64,000 bases of DNA from Chrysoperla carnea (lineage: Eukaryota > Arthropoda > Insecta > Neuroptera > Chrysopidae): NCBI RefSeq assembly GCF_905475395.1, contig NC_058338.1, forward strand, positions 49,651,935-49,715,934, read 5' to 3'. A model generated the notes under the pieces. It saw only the letters and a program-made list of their open reading frames with translations. It searched no databases and was not told the DNA's origin. Below are positions 1-11,400 of the stretch, one piece after another. The stretch's first letter is position 1; each line of letters begins with the position of its first letter. The position numbers and the translations under genes are program-made.

Positions 1-1510
1 AATGGATATCCTACTTCATCGAAATATTTTGCTATTTCTTTATTTTTTTTTATTTTTTTCATATTTATCACATGGCAATTATTTAAAAAAAATTTATTTA
101 ATTTACACAAAAATTCATCTTGTGCATTTTCGTCGTTCGTTAATTCACCATCTAGAATATAAATTTAAGAATCTTAGTATTTACTATAGCGATTGGTACG
201 TTGTATTCTCTTAGGATTTGACGAAAATTATGAATAAAGTTCGAGATCTTGCGTTAAATTTTTTAACTTCATAAAAATATATTTTAAACAAAAGTTATTC
301 GTTTAAAAAGTACAAACGAACATTTTCGTTTTTATATTTTTCTCCTATCTTTTAGATAAAATATAGATGTATTTAGATAGATGTAGCGTTTACATAGAGC
401 TTCTTTTCGTTTTTTGTAATAGAAATTTTTCTAGACAAATAAAGTGGTAGGTAGCCTTTATATTGCATTGTAAGTTTTCATGACAATAATCTTGTTAGTA
501 CTTATTATCGGATAAAAAAAATTATAACTGCGGTATAAATCTTTACACACAGGAAAAATGTTTTTTTTTTCTCAAGAATATATTTTAAATTTGAAAGAAA
601 AAAATGTCTTAAACCAAGAAGTTTTTCTGGATTAAAGTAAATTTCTTTTTGCTCTAAAAATATTGTTTACTTTCTTTTAAAATACAACAAATTTTTTTGC
701 GGCAAGAAATTCCTTGTATTTGACTGAGTAGTCCAAAGTATTTACCGATCCGAGAGATACACAGCCAAAATCTGTACGAGATTACTGCTTGGAGATTTTA
801 GTACAAGTCAAGGATTTCGTCCTATCTGACGATTTACACCAGGATCGTTCTTAAAATCCCAATCAGAGGAGAGTCTTAAGAGAGTTGGTCTATCTCTAAC
901 ATGCCTGTTAGAGATAATAATCTCCGAAGGGAACCGTTTTCGCTCCTATTCATTCATACGAACTTTTTGTAATGTTTCAATGTCAAACCTAACATAATGT
1001 CAAGAATAAGTGCCTAAAGAGGCGGGCATTATTTTTCATAATTTAAACAAGTAAAAAATTGCTAAAATTTAAAAACAAAAGACAATTATATAGGAATATA
1101 TGAGCTTCTATACGCGTTTTCTTGTGTAGAATTAACTCCTAGAGTTACGATCATTCCTACCGGCTTACACTTTTTGATAGTGTGACAGGCAACCCTACAC
1201 TATGGACACATATTTGATACAACAGCTTTAAAACTGCAGGAAAACCGCAATAACTCGAATTTTTTCATTTTCTATTGTTTGCATTCATTGTTATCTGTGT
1301 AAATAGAATATTTCAAAACAAAATCTCTCAATTATCACTGCCTATGTGAACTAAACACTAGAAAATTATCATCCCTCTGAAATTAATTGGAACCTCAATT
1401 AATTGGAAGTTGTTTATTTCAAATTTCTCGTATACTAGAACTTTGGTAAAAATATTCGATATTTCTTATTTAAGCTAAGATTCTATTTATCCAGGTTCTA
1501 GCTTATTTGC
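1..1510. other. AT-rich stretch without a recognised gene
   Basis: I looked here for the missing catalytic-domain exons of the neighbouring nucleotidyltransferase on the minus strand and found no block with the expected conserved residues. The segment around 720-960 is less AT-rich than its surroundings but carries no open frame I can assign. Confidence 0.4.
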
Positions 1511-2395
1511 TTAGTTCGAAACATCCTCAGATGAAAACAAAGTTTTCAAACCTGTATCAATAAAAACATCCATATCATTAGTTGTTCCAGTAGCTAATCC
1601 AGTTACGCGAGATCCAAATAATTTAATTGTAAATTTTTTTGGATAAAATTCTTTTATAATATTTTCTAAAGATTCTAGAACTATCTTTTTCGATTGATCT
1701 TTTAATTTCTCTTTTTCAGCTTTCATTACTTCCTCGTGTCCCCATTTATTTATTAATTCTACAGATGGAAACATATCAAAAATATCATGAACATCTAAAA
1801 AAATAAAATTCCAGGTTAACAAAAGAGAAATTTCTATGAAAAAATTTCATAATACCTGAATTTTTACAAAATTTTGGTTGTGATAAATTTTTATATTCAT
1901 CTGAATAGTTAGTTTCATTTAATACTAAAACTCGTCGTCTAGACCACCTCTCTTCGGATTCATCATCGGCAGTACTTTTTCCATTTCGACGATTACGTCT
2001 ACCTTTTTTATTTTTTTCTTTAGACTTTGTTCCATTTTGTTCTCGTTCAAGCATTTGCTCCAATAATTCACGTTCACGATCAAGTGTTTCAAAATGATAC
2101 GTTTCTTGTATGTGCATTTGCCATGATAATACTAAATTTTCGTTGAAAATTTCAATTTCATAATTGCATTCATCGCATCTGTATATAACTTCTGAATTTG
2201 TTCCCGGATATAAATTTAAACTATTATCATCTATAAATATTACTTTACTCTCTGAAAACAAAAAATTATTTGCTTAATTAAGAAATTCATAATTGATTAG
2301 TTCATAACCTAAAAATTTGTCAGTGATATCTTATTAAACATACCCAATTCTCTACCCATTTTATTTTGTTTGGATCTAATTCTTCTTAATGCCAT
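1511..2395 (-). CDS. Zinc-finger nucleotidyltransferase (poly(A)/U polymerase-like), N-terminal part
   Basis: Three exons join in frame: 2395-2344, 2251-1856 and 1794-1511, each with GT/AG boundaries and matching phases (phase 1 at both junctions). The product as read is 243 residues. Residues 43-70 form a C2H2 finger of the U1/matrin kind (C43, C46, H64, H70). An acidic/basic charged linker follows, with a K/R-rich stretch that looks like a nuclear localisation signal. Residues 209-229 hold FGSRVTG followed by NDMDVF, the polymerase-beta-type nucleotidyltransferase signature with metal-binding D223 and D225. Family members add A or U to RNA 3' ends; a finger before the catalytic domain recalls TUT1/Star-PAP or related terminal uridylyltransferases (inference). 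The reading frame stops at 1511, soon after the second aspartate. The third catalytic aspartate and the PAP-associated domain are missing, so the gene either continues off the left edge or is truncated. The start ATG at 2395 is the first in frame. Confidence 0.75.
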
Positions 2396-3490
2396 TTCAA
2401 TGAAATTCTAACAAAAACTATTCTTCAACTACTTTATTATAATTTTAAACATTTATTTTTGCAAGCTTAGCTTAGTGATAGTTTTGTTTTACTAAACTAA
2501 TAATGACACTATAGCAGTAATGAATCACACCGGGTTTTCCCCTAATTAAAAATATAATTATTTATAAAAATCAATTTTAAATCTTGAAGAATGTGTATGC
2601 CCTACTTATACTACTCAAAAAATAAATCTAATCATTTGGTTATTTTCAATTAATAATACAAAACTCAGCATTTCTGTAATCGGCTTAATAATTTGATGCA
2701 AACAGCAGTGAGCAAATATAATAAAATTTATATTTAGCTTACGCATGCCTCAGTGTCAATTAAGCTATTTCCAACCATAGGCTTATATAGGTACGTTATT
2801 TCTTTGGAATGTAGAAGTAAAGGAGCACAATCTATAATGGCTGTTTGATGCCGCTCATGTTAGTGTATGTGTATATGTATGCATGCATGCATATGTATGA
2901 ACTGTATGTTCTCTGAAAAACCAATGCCATCTTAATTTAATGCCATTTCAAGGTCATTTTTCAACACAGAGTTTGTGCTCCTTACTAACGTAATTAGGCC
3001 CCCACAACATTTTTTTGATGGGTTAATTAATTATAAATATTTTTTAATCCATTGTTCGTCGTTTGTTCTTCATTGTTTGATAATTAAAATTATTTGTTCG
3101 ATCGTTGTTTATTTATTATTTATTAAACAATTATTTGTCATTAAGTTAGTCCGGGCGTTGGGTAAAATGGGGGGGGGGGGCATACTATTGATATCCACTT
3201 TCTTTATCAAAGTATTTTAAGGAATTATTGATTGTTCGTTTATTATTAGCAATTGTTGGATTATAAATATTTCATATTAATTTTTTTTTTTTTAATCATT
3301 TATTCAATTGCAGACGTTTTTCCTCTTTTGTTGCGCATGCGCGCATTGTTTATATATCATCGCCAATGTTAAAATGAAAACATATCGGTATCGCATATGA
3401 TATGCGGCATATCGCATCCACTTACAGGCTAGCATTCGCTATTTTCATATCTCTATGGTTTAGTTAGTAGTATTTATAAGAAAGTATATA
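2396..3490. other. Intergenic AT-rich sequence
   Basis: Upstream flank of the nucleotidyltransferase gene. It holds a short ATGCATGC-type alternating purine-pyrimidine run near 2880-2893 and a run of ten or more G residues near 3171-3180. No gene is seen. Confidence 0.4.
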
Positions 3491-4435
3491 TTGTGTTTTA
3501 TAAAGAAGTGTTCCAAAATTAACGGAAGAAGCTCGTATCAGACGTTAATCTTAAGACATCCTTTATTATTATTATATAAAAGTGATCGAATTTTACTTAT
3601 TTTGTATAAAATCTTTAATAAGAAAAGAAGAATCTCTGTTAATTTGCTTTATGAAAATGTACAATATGATTTTTCATGAAAATTTAGACCATTTTTTTGT
3701 TTGTTTGTTTGTTATAAATAAAGAAAAATCGTTATATATTTTAAATTTTGTTTTATTTTTTAAATTTTCTATTCAATTTTTTCTTTCAGAACAAAATTAT
3801 TGATTAATTAATTATTTAGTAAAAGTAAGTATTTAGTTAATTATACTTTTATAACAAGGTGGGTGGCAGGGTGGATATAGCACTTGCCTATGAGACTAAG
3901 TAACACAGGTTCGTATCTTGGTGTGGATAACATTTTTACTTTTAAATTAAATGAATTTTTGCTGATGTTTAAATTTTCCGCTCTTTTTACAGTTAAAATT
4001 ATCTATATAACCCGCCCTCTTGCCATAAATTATGTCAATTATACATATGTCATAAATCACTATTCTGTCAGGAGGTGGGAATTTAAATAATCATAAATAT
4101 ATCTAACTCTTTAAAATCATGTTCTCCTGTTACAAAATATTAAAAATATGTACAAAAATGGCTAGCTCCGCGATCTTAGCACCTCATGTGCGGAATTTCG
4201 ATTGACCAATTATACCATCTGAAAGGTCAGAAATTGGTCATAAAAGGTCAGTTGGTCTCACTAATTGGTCAGCATCAGAAAATTTTTTATTAAAGATTGA
4301 AAAAACTCCACCTATGCGCGATCGGGAAGCATTCGCTGATAATTGGTCAGCTAATATAAATAATTTTGGTCAGTTTAATTTTATATTCAAAAAATAATAT
4401 AATTTCGAAAAAATTTTCAATTTTTTCAACATTTG
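3491..4435 (+). repeat. R3 repeat, left arm of inverted pair, with tRNA-like (SINE-type) head
   Basis: This block recurs in inverted orientation at 6350-7553. Shared landmarks are TAAAGAAGTGTTCCAAAATT near 3500, CTTTCAGAACAAAATTAT near 3785, and the segment 4157-4430 with GCGCGATCGGGAAGC. Within it a pol III-like A box (TGGCAGGGTGG, 3864-3874) and B box (GGTTCGTATCT, 3908-3918) are spaced as in a tRNA, so it looks like a tRNA-derived SINE head or a composite. A 68-codon frame at 3884-4090 is shared with the other arm, but it covers the tRNA-like part and is not accepted as a gene. Confidence 0.7.
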
Positions 4436-4527
4436 TACTAGGAGAACATAAGTGGGAATTAGTAGTTCCTGATAAGGAGAAAGGTGAGTAAGTGTTTTCA
4501 CCCCGAAAGTCTAAAATTTTATTTTGG

Positions 4528-4598
4528 CAGAAAGTTATTGGTCTGCCCACTAGAGGTCACACTCACCAAACACGGGTGTGCAGACCACTAACTTTCTG
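4528..4598. repeat. Hairpin with 19 bp arms
   Basis: CAGAAAGTTATTGGTCTGC at 4528 is matched, with one mismatch, by its reverse complement ending at 4598; the loop is about 33 nt. It lies in the spacer between the two R3 arms. Confidence 0.65.
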
Positions 4599-4821
4599 AC
4601 TTACGAGGTGACAACAATTACCTTGCTATCAGGTACTACTTATTCCGTCCGTCCTTGATGTTCTCCTAGTAGAAATGTGAAAAAAATTGAAGTTTTTGAA
4701 CGAAAAAAAACTAATTTTTTCATCATTTACTAGGCAAACATGCTGTGGTGGAAATTTGAAAAAAAATGAAAATAAAAATCAGATTTTGCTTAAAAGATTT
4801 AAGGAACTTTTTTTTAATATA

Positions 4822-4894
4822 TGTCCTCACCTGGTTTCGAACCAAGGGACTATTTATTCGAAGTCAGATACGCTAACCATTATACCATTAGGGC
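4822..4894 (-). pseudogene. tRNA-like sequence, probably a degenerate tRNA-Arg(TCG)-type copy
   Basis: Reading the minus strand gives a D-arm-like GGTATAATGGTTAGC, a TCTGACTTCGAA segment like the anticodon arm of insect tRNA-Arg(UCG), and a good T arm (CTTGG, TTCGAAA, CCAGG). The acceptor stem pairs at only about five of seven positions, and the anticodon stem does not pair properly. It is probably a tRNA pseudogene or tRNA-derived repeat head rather than a working tRNA. Confidence 0.4.
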
Positions 4895-5364
4895 TCTGTT
4901 ATTCGTATTAATAAATAATTATATTGATATTTTCGACTTTATTAAATTATAACAAAAAGTAAAACTCATTTTCGGAAAATTTTGAGTAGTGTTATTACAA
5001 AAAAAAAAAATGGCAAACGAAGTTTGAAATACTTACCTATCGTGAAGTTCGAAATACTCACCTATTTTTAACTGAAATAATATTGTATAGCTACAGAGAG
5101 ATGGGGAAAAATAAAATAAAAACAGGGTTTGAGTTTTCAACTTTATTTAAATGAAATCAAAATACATAAAAACTATTTACGAATTACTTGCACATAATTC
5201 CATATAATTAATTTCATCTTAAAAAAATTTTTTTGCATCAACTTTTTTTTTACAAACCAAATACCACACAAAAATAAAATGAAAATCCAAAAAGAATATT
5301 ACGTATTTACAATCCAACTTCTTTATCTCACCTATATTTTATAAGAATTTGTTTGTACCTTTAC

Positions 5365-5470
5365 TAAAAAAAAATTAATTAGTTAATTAATAATTTTGTT
5401 CTGAAAGGAAAAATGGGATAGAATAAAATAAAACAAAATTTAAAATATATAACGATATTTATTTATTTAT
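5365..5470 (-). repeat. R3 fragment
   Basis: The stretch with AATAATTTTGTTCTGAAAGG followed by a TATATAACGAT-containing run matches the right-arm R3 copy near 7340-7440 in the same orientation. It shows that R3 is present at least three times in this nest. Confidence 0.6.
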
Positions 5471-5579
5471 ATTAATTTGAAAACGTTATCCCGAAAATTG
5501 ATTTTTTACTATATAAAATAACCATTATTATTATTCATTCAAATTTTTTATAGGTGACATATGTACAAATATATATAAT

Positions 5580-6107
5580 ACAAGTGAAAACAAACAATTG
5601 ACTGAGTTAATTGTTGAAATACCATGCATAGTCAGTGTTGATTTATTTATCACATTACACATACAAACATGTGACACATACATAACTGATAATCAAGTAT
5701 AGTACCTATTATAAAATTTCCGCCTAATTGGCGCCCTCACGAGTAAACAGTGATGTTTATGAAAAAAAATTTTACATTTAAACTTTTGTTCTATCTCTAA
5801 CGGTTTACAAGATGGGTCCTACGGACCCAAGACCCAATTCACCTATGATGCTCATTTACGAACTTGATCTCACTTTTTACGTCCTGAGTACGCTGTAAAA
5901 ATTTCAGCTCGATATCTTTTTTCGTTTTTAAGTTATCGTGTCCACAGACGGACGGATGGACGGACGGACAGCCGGAAATGGACTAATTAGGTGATTTTAT
6001 GAACACCTATGACAAAATTTTTATACTAACATCATTATTTTTAAGCGTTACAAACTTGGGACTAAACTTAATATACTATGTATATTTCATATATACATGG
6101 TATAAAA
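5580..6107 (-). repeat. R1 element, near-full copy A
   Basis: Non-coding interspersed element of about 528 bp. On the minus strand it starts with TATACCATGTATATATG, runs through CTTAAAAATAATGATG, a GTCCGTCCATCCGTCC-type simple run, GTCTTGGGTCCGTAGG and AACCGTTAGAGATAG, and ends with GTTTGTTTTCACTTGT. Copies at 26690 and 55048 share the same order and ends. The start motif ATACCATGTA recurs inverted as TACATGGTAT (here TGCATGGTAT) about 40 bp from the other end. There is no protein frame, so it is non-autonomous; class undetermined. Confidence 0.8.
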
Positions 6108-6189
6108 AGAGTGAAAAATTTAAATAAAAGGAAAAATTCATTTTTTTAAAAGTAAAAATTTTATCCATTTTTTTTTTTTTTATATGTAT

Positions 6190-6219
6190 ACTATCAAATA
6201 TACATGTATATTTGATAGT
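6190..6219. repeat. 30 bp perfect palindrome
   Basis: ACTATCAAATATACA is followed directly by its exact reverse complement. Near-matching flanks extend the symmetry outwards between runs of T and A. Confidence 0.8.
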
Positions 6220-6349
6220 AGTACATATCAAAAAAAAAAATTATAAAAAAAATATTTCCCCTACTCTGTCTGGTTTATAGTGAAGAGCTGTGCGTAAGTA
6301 CTCACTGCCCTGATAAAACCATCCGGCTCAAAGCATGCGCGTTACGACA

Positions 6350-7553
6350 GAAACAACTTTTTTAATTTTTTTTAATATGTATTAAATTAAACTGACCAAT
6401 TATTTATATTAGCTGACCAATTATCAGCGAATGCTTCCCGATCGCGCATAGGTGGAGTTTTTTATTTTTTCTGCGAATGAGGTGCTAAACTTATTAATTG
6501 ACCTTGAAAAACTTTAATCTTTAATAAAAAATTTTCTGATGCTGACCAATTAATGAGAACAACTGACCTTTTATGACCAATTTCTGACCTTTCAGATGGT
6601 ATAATTGGTCAATCAAAATTCCGCACATGAGGTGCTAAGATCGCGGAGCTAAATTGGCTTGGTTATGCTAAAATCAGAAACTTTTTAATAAGAAAACATA
6701 TCATCTAGTTTATCTCACTCATAATCTCCTATTACAAAATTTTAAAATTTGTATTTATTTAAATTAAAAAATCGCTCGTTAAGACTAAAATTTGAAATAG
6801 GAGAACATGTTTTAACTTTATTACACTTTTTTAAAACATATTCGCCTATTATGTATTTTAAAAAAAAACTTATTTTGCTTGCTTTTTAGCTGTACATACT
6901 AAAATTTATTCTTGTTAGATTTTGTAATAGGAGAACATGTTATTAAAACAAAAAAAATTAATTATGTTAGTCCTACTTTCCTACATATGTCATAAATCAT
7001 TCTTCTGCCAAGGGGTGGGGTTCGATCGTTGTTTATTTATTATTTACTGAAATTTTATGTTATTTAAATTCCCACCCCCTGACAGAATAATGATTTATGA
7101 CATATGTATAATTGACATAATTTATGGCAAGAGGGAGGGTTATATAGATAATTTTAAGTGTAAAAAGAGTGGAAAATTTAAACATCAGAAAAAATTCATT
7201 TAATTTAAAAGTAAAAACGTTATCCACACCAGGATACGAACCAGCGCAACTTGGTTTCATAGGCAAGTGCTAAATCCACCCTGCCACCCGGCTTTTTTAT
7301 AACAGCATAATTAACTTAATACTTACCTTTGCCAAATAATTAATTAATTGATAATTTTGTTCTGAAAGAAAAAATCGGATAGAAAAGTTTAAAAAATAAA
7401 AAATAAAACAAAATTTAAAATATATAACGATTTTCTTTATTTATATAAAAAAAAAAAATGAATAATAATAATATAGGGTGTCTTAAGATTAACGTCTGAT
7501 ACAAGTTTCTTGCGTTAATTTTGGAACACTTCTTTATAAAACACACTGTCTTG
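6350..7553 (-). repeat. R3 repeat, right arm of inverted pair, with tRNA-like head
   Basis: Inverted counterpart of 3491-4435. The A box (7277-7287) and B box (7232-7242, GGTTCGTATCC on the minus strand) are better preserved here than in the left arm. Compared with the left arm it has about 400 bp extra (6660-7060), which includes two copies of the TAGGAGAACAT motif at about 6798 and 6928. A 68-codon minus-strand frame (7060-7266) parallels the one in the left arm. Confidence 0.7.
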
Positions 7554-8438
7554 CAATTGAGTTGTTGAATAAAAAATAATAATAAATTTTTGTATTTTAT
7601 ATAAATCCTTATACCAAAAATACTTACTAAAAGGCAATTTCCAGCCAAAATAAGCATATCAAAACAATTTTTTAGTAATTATTTCCTATATTGGGGATTT
7701 CCTATATGATTAAGTTAAGTTGGTTGAATGTTCCTTGATGGTCCTATAAACACATAACAAAAAATTTCATTAAAATCGTTGTGTATGTGTAGCTTTGATC
7801 ACCCGTAGCTCGAAAACTACCCGTTTAAAATTTTGTGGTCGTGAGAGCTTTTGATCAGAACGATCCGAAGAACATTTTAGAGGCGGTTTAAAAAAAATTT
7901 CACAGAAAGCCATTTTCCTATTTAATCTGCGGGGTTCTTTTCATTAATTGAAAAAATTTTTGAGGGGACACTACTTTCTAATTTAAAGTGTTCTTGTACC
8001 TATTACCGGTTAGGTACTTCAGTTGATTATTAAATTATCGCGAAGGCTTAGGTCAATTAAGATGCCGAACAAAAATTTCAATCTTCAAGCTCTTTTGCCC
8101 AAACTACAATTATAAAATTCGTGTATTTTATATAAAATATTGTAAAGAAATGTATTACAGCATTATAAAAATTAATCAAAATTTCTCCATCTATTGGACC
8201 TTAAAGGGTAAAAATTAATCAACAATTTGGTAAACATTAAATAATAATTATTATTACGCAAAATAAATACAAAAATCGTTTATAGAAATTACTTTTTAGG
8301 TTCAAAATTTCAAACTCATCATAAAATCCCAGCATAGAAATTTTGTGTACTTGCATCTGGCTTCAGTAAAAACCGATGGAATCATCTGCTTATAATTATG
8401 TTATTTTATATTATTAGCTTAGAGTAACTAATCTTAAT
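7554..8438. other. Intergenic sequence 3' of the SA gene
   Basis: No gene is seen. Segment 7860-8110 has weak similarity to 28540-28640 (TAATTTAAAGTGTT, then a TACCG core), suggesting an old shared repeat. The 3' UTR of the SA gene should lie at the upper end; I did not find a clear AATAAA on the minus strand. Confidence 0.35.
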
Positions 8439-11400
8439 TTAGTCTTGGTCAGACCCCATATCTTCATCCTCATTGTGGTCTACTTCGTCGGCGGGTCCTA
8501 AAAATGAAAATAAAATTTGTTGGTTTTAATTCACTAGCATTGAAAAATGTCATGTATCCTAAAAAAAGGTCCGATTCGTGAATTTTACTTCATTATATTG
8601 GGAATTTACATTATTATGTTAATTCCCATTAACTTATTAGTATATTAAGTTAATTGAAAAATTAGAGGGAGGAAAACGTGTCATTTACAATCTATCGTCG
8701 GTTTACAGTTTTATCAGATTTATTGTAAACTAACGGTTTTTACAATTAATCTGTACATAAAAAATGTCCCGAATGACTGACTGACGGACCAACGCACAGC
8801 CTAAATTGCTGATCGTAGAAACCTGAAATTTGGTGGGTGTGTTCGTTATATGACGTAGGCATCCGATAAGAAATGATTTTCCAAAACTTTATCCCTAAGG
8901 AGGTGTGAAATAGGGGATGAAAGTTTGTATGAAAATTTGTCATTTTTAAATCCACTACTTGGCCGATTTTAAAAATTATTTCACCTATAGAATGCTACAT
9001 AGTCAGCAAGTAACGTGAGCTGTATTTTATTTGAACAAAAATTAGGGTTCCGCATAAAAAAATTAAAACATATTAAATGGCAAACAAAAGGATAATTAAG
9101 TGAGGGTAAAGGAATAAAAGGCTTTAAACGCGATAGTCTTTGTTTTTAAAGTTGAAATTGCTTAGCGATACGGGCGGGTAACTACTGGTATATAATAAAA
9201 CATAATAAGGTGTTAGTGTGCGCTCGCTATTGTCAGCCGTCAAATACTTTCAACATGATGAAAATCAATCGATAAAATTGATTTAAATCATAAATAATTA
9301 ATTAAAACGTGCGATAACATAATTTTTTTCTTGTGATTCATTCATTATGATTTATATAATACAATTAATATTATATTATTTATTGATCTATCTACTTTAA
9401 TAACATATTATTTTAAAATTTTTCAATAGTAAAATGCCGAGTAAAATTCCTAGTTAAAAATTATTCATACTAATTATTTGACTTTTATCTTTTACAACTT
9501 TTTAAAATGGTTGATTAGAGAAAAAAGCAAAAATTCAAATTTTTATTAAGAAGCTTGGCAACTGTACGTCTTTAATTAGTCTTAAGTTTCTTGAATATAT
9601 TTAGTATTTAAAGAAAAATAAAAACGAATTGATTTATCTAGCTTACCCATATCTCTTTTCTTTCGACCATATGCTCGCTTTGAAGTAACTGGAACTGATT
9701 CCGTTTCACCATGAACTAATGAATTTCTATATTGTAGCAATGGTTGCCAATCTTCACCTTTACTTGATGGCATACCAGCTTGTAAACGTCGATCCAGGAA
9801 ATTTAACCTAAAAAATAACCCAATGTATTTTTTAATACATTTTTAAAATTTTCGACACTGAAAATTCGAAGACTACTCATTTGATTTGCGAATAAAAAAC
9901 ACTATTTTTTGTTGCCAAAATGTTGGTGAAAACTATGGCTAAAGTTCAATTATTGGGCAGACTGTATATGCATATAGTGGTAACTCTTAAATATTTATTA
10001 CATTTTATTAAATTATCTATAACGCCCTTTCACGGGTCTCTGGTCACGGGTTGTGATAATTGAAGTTGTTAACTTGGTAACATATTAAAAAAACCAGTTA
10101 AGGTATATCGTGAACTATTATCTCGCCACCTGTGACTGAATTCAACGAAGTTATTAGAAATCTTAATCGGTAAAGTAGATAAAAAGAAATGTTTATACAC
10201 AGAGTTATACACGTTATTCGACACGAAAGATTAAGGCTTAACTGACTGATTTTAAGAAAATTTTGTTTCTGGGATAGAATAAGGTTTATTGGCTATATAT
10301 TTAAAAAAAATTAACTTTGTAATATGCAGGATGACCAATTATTGAATTTCCAAAGTTATTGCCCATTAAATGAATCTTTTATTATTTTTGAATTAAGTCA
10401 TTTAATTTTAACTCTCGAAAAAATACTAGACATCCCCAGCCCAATTCAAATTAGAAATGAGGCAAATTATCAAACTTACACAACACGCTTATCTTGTTTC
10501 AACAACTTATTAGTAAATTCAGTTAAAATTTCTAAGAATGCTAAATGTGGTGGAGGACTTGTTGGATCATCAAGACGTTCAGTATTTTTGACTGCAAACA
10601 AAATACCAGCCCGATGCAAGGATGCAATTGCTTCACGATTTTTAACAGCATCCAAACCGAATGATAATGCAAATCGTTTTGCTAATTCCTAAAATAAATA
10701 AACGATTAAAAATTTTAAATGATATAAGATTTCATTAAATTGGTCTCACCTTAAGTGCAGTAAAATCTTCATGAGTGTTTACTTTTGGATTTTGCTGTTG
10801 TAATGCAGTAAACATTGTTGTAAGACTTAAGCACATTGTTAATGCACAATTTGTTTTGTTTATTTCACGGGCTTTACCTAATGTTGTTTTTATGATATCA
10901 CCATAATCATTATAATACTGAAATTCAAAAAAAAATTTTTTTTTAAAAAGCTTGTTATTATTCAAATCAAGATGAGCATTTCTGTGGGCTGTATTTTGTT
11001 ATTAACAAAATTTCAAAATGATAGAACTTTGAAAAATATCAAAGGTCTATCTTTTATAATTATTAGAGGTTGAAAATTACCATTGTTAAAATATACTGAG
11101 TGTATCATAATAATGGTCAATATTCAAAGGGCTAAGGTATGCTAAATCAAGCATTTTGGCAAAATAAAAATGTGTCCAGTTCTGTTCCTAAAAAACGGCG
11201 AGACTGCAGAATTTGACACCATTCCTCCAACAAAATCAATATTGAAACTAGAAAATTGCACCATATTAGATTCGGTAAATTTTCACATTTAGATTTTTTC
11301 CACCCCCAAAAAATCTGCCGATTACATTTCCGGTTTATAAAAGACGTTTATCTAAACGTACTATAGACTCCAAAAGGTTAGAATGTACGTTCCGTAATAT

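Noticed and set aside
3884-4090. 68-codon open frame, and its match at 7060-7266 on the other strand
   Set aside because: It overlaps the tRNA-like head and sits in a repeat; no domain is recognisable. Kept only as part of the R3 finding.
10324-10692. 122-codon plus-strand frame
   Set aside because: It is the antisense of SA exon 15 and its flanking intron, which is supported by splice sites and family similarity.
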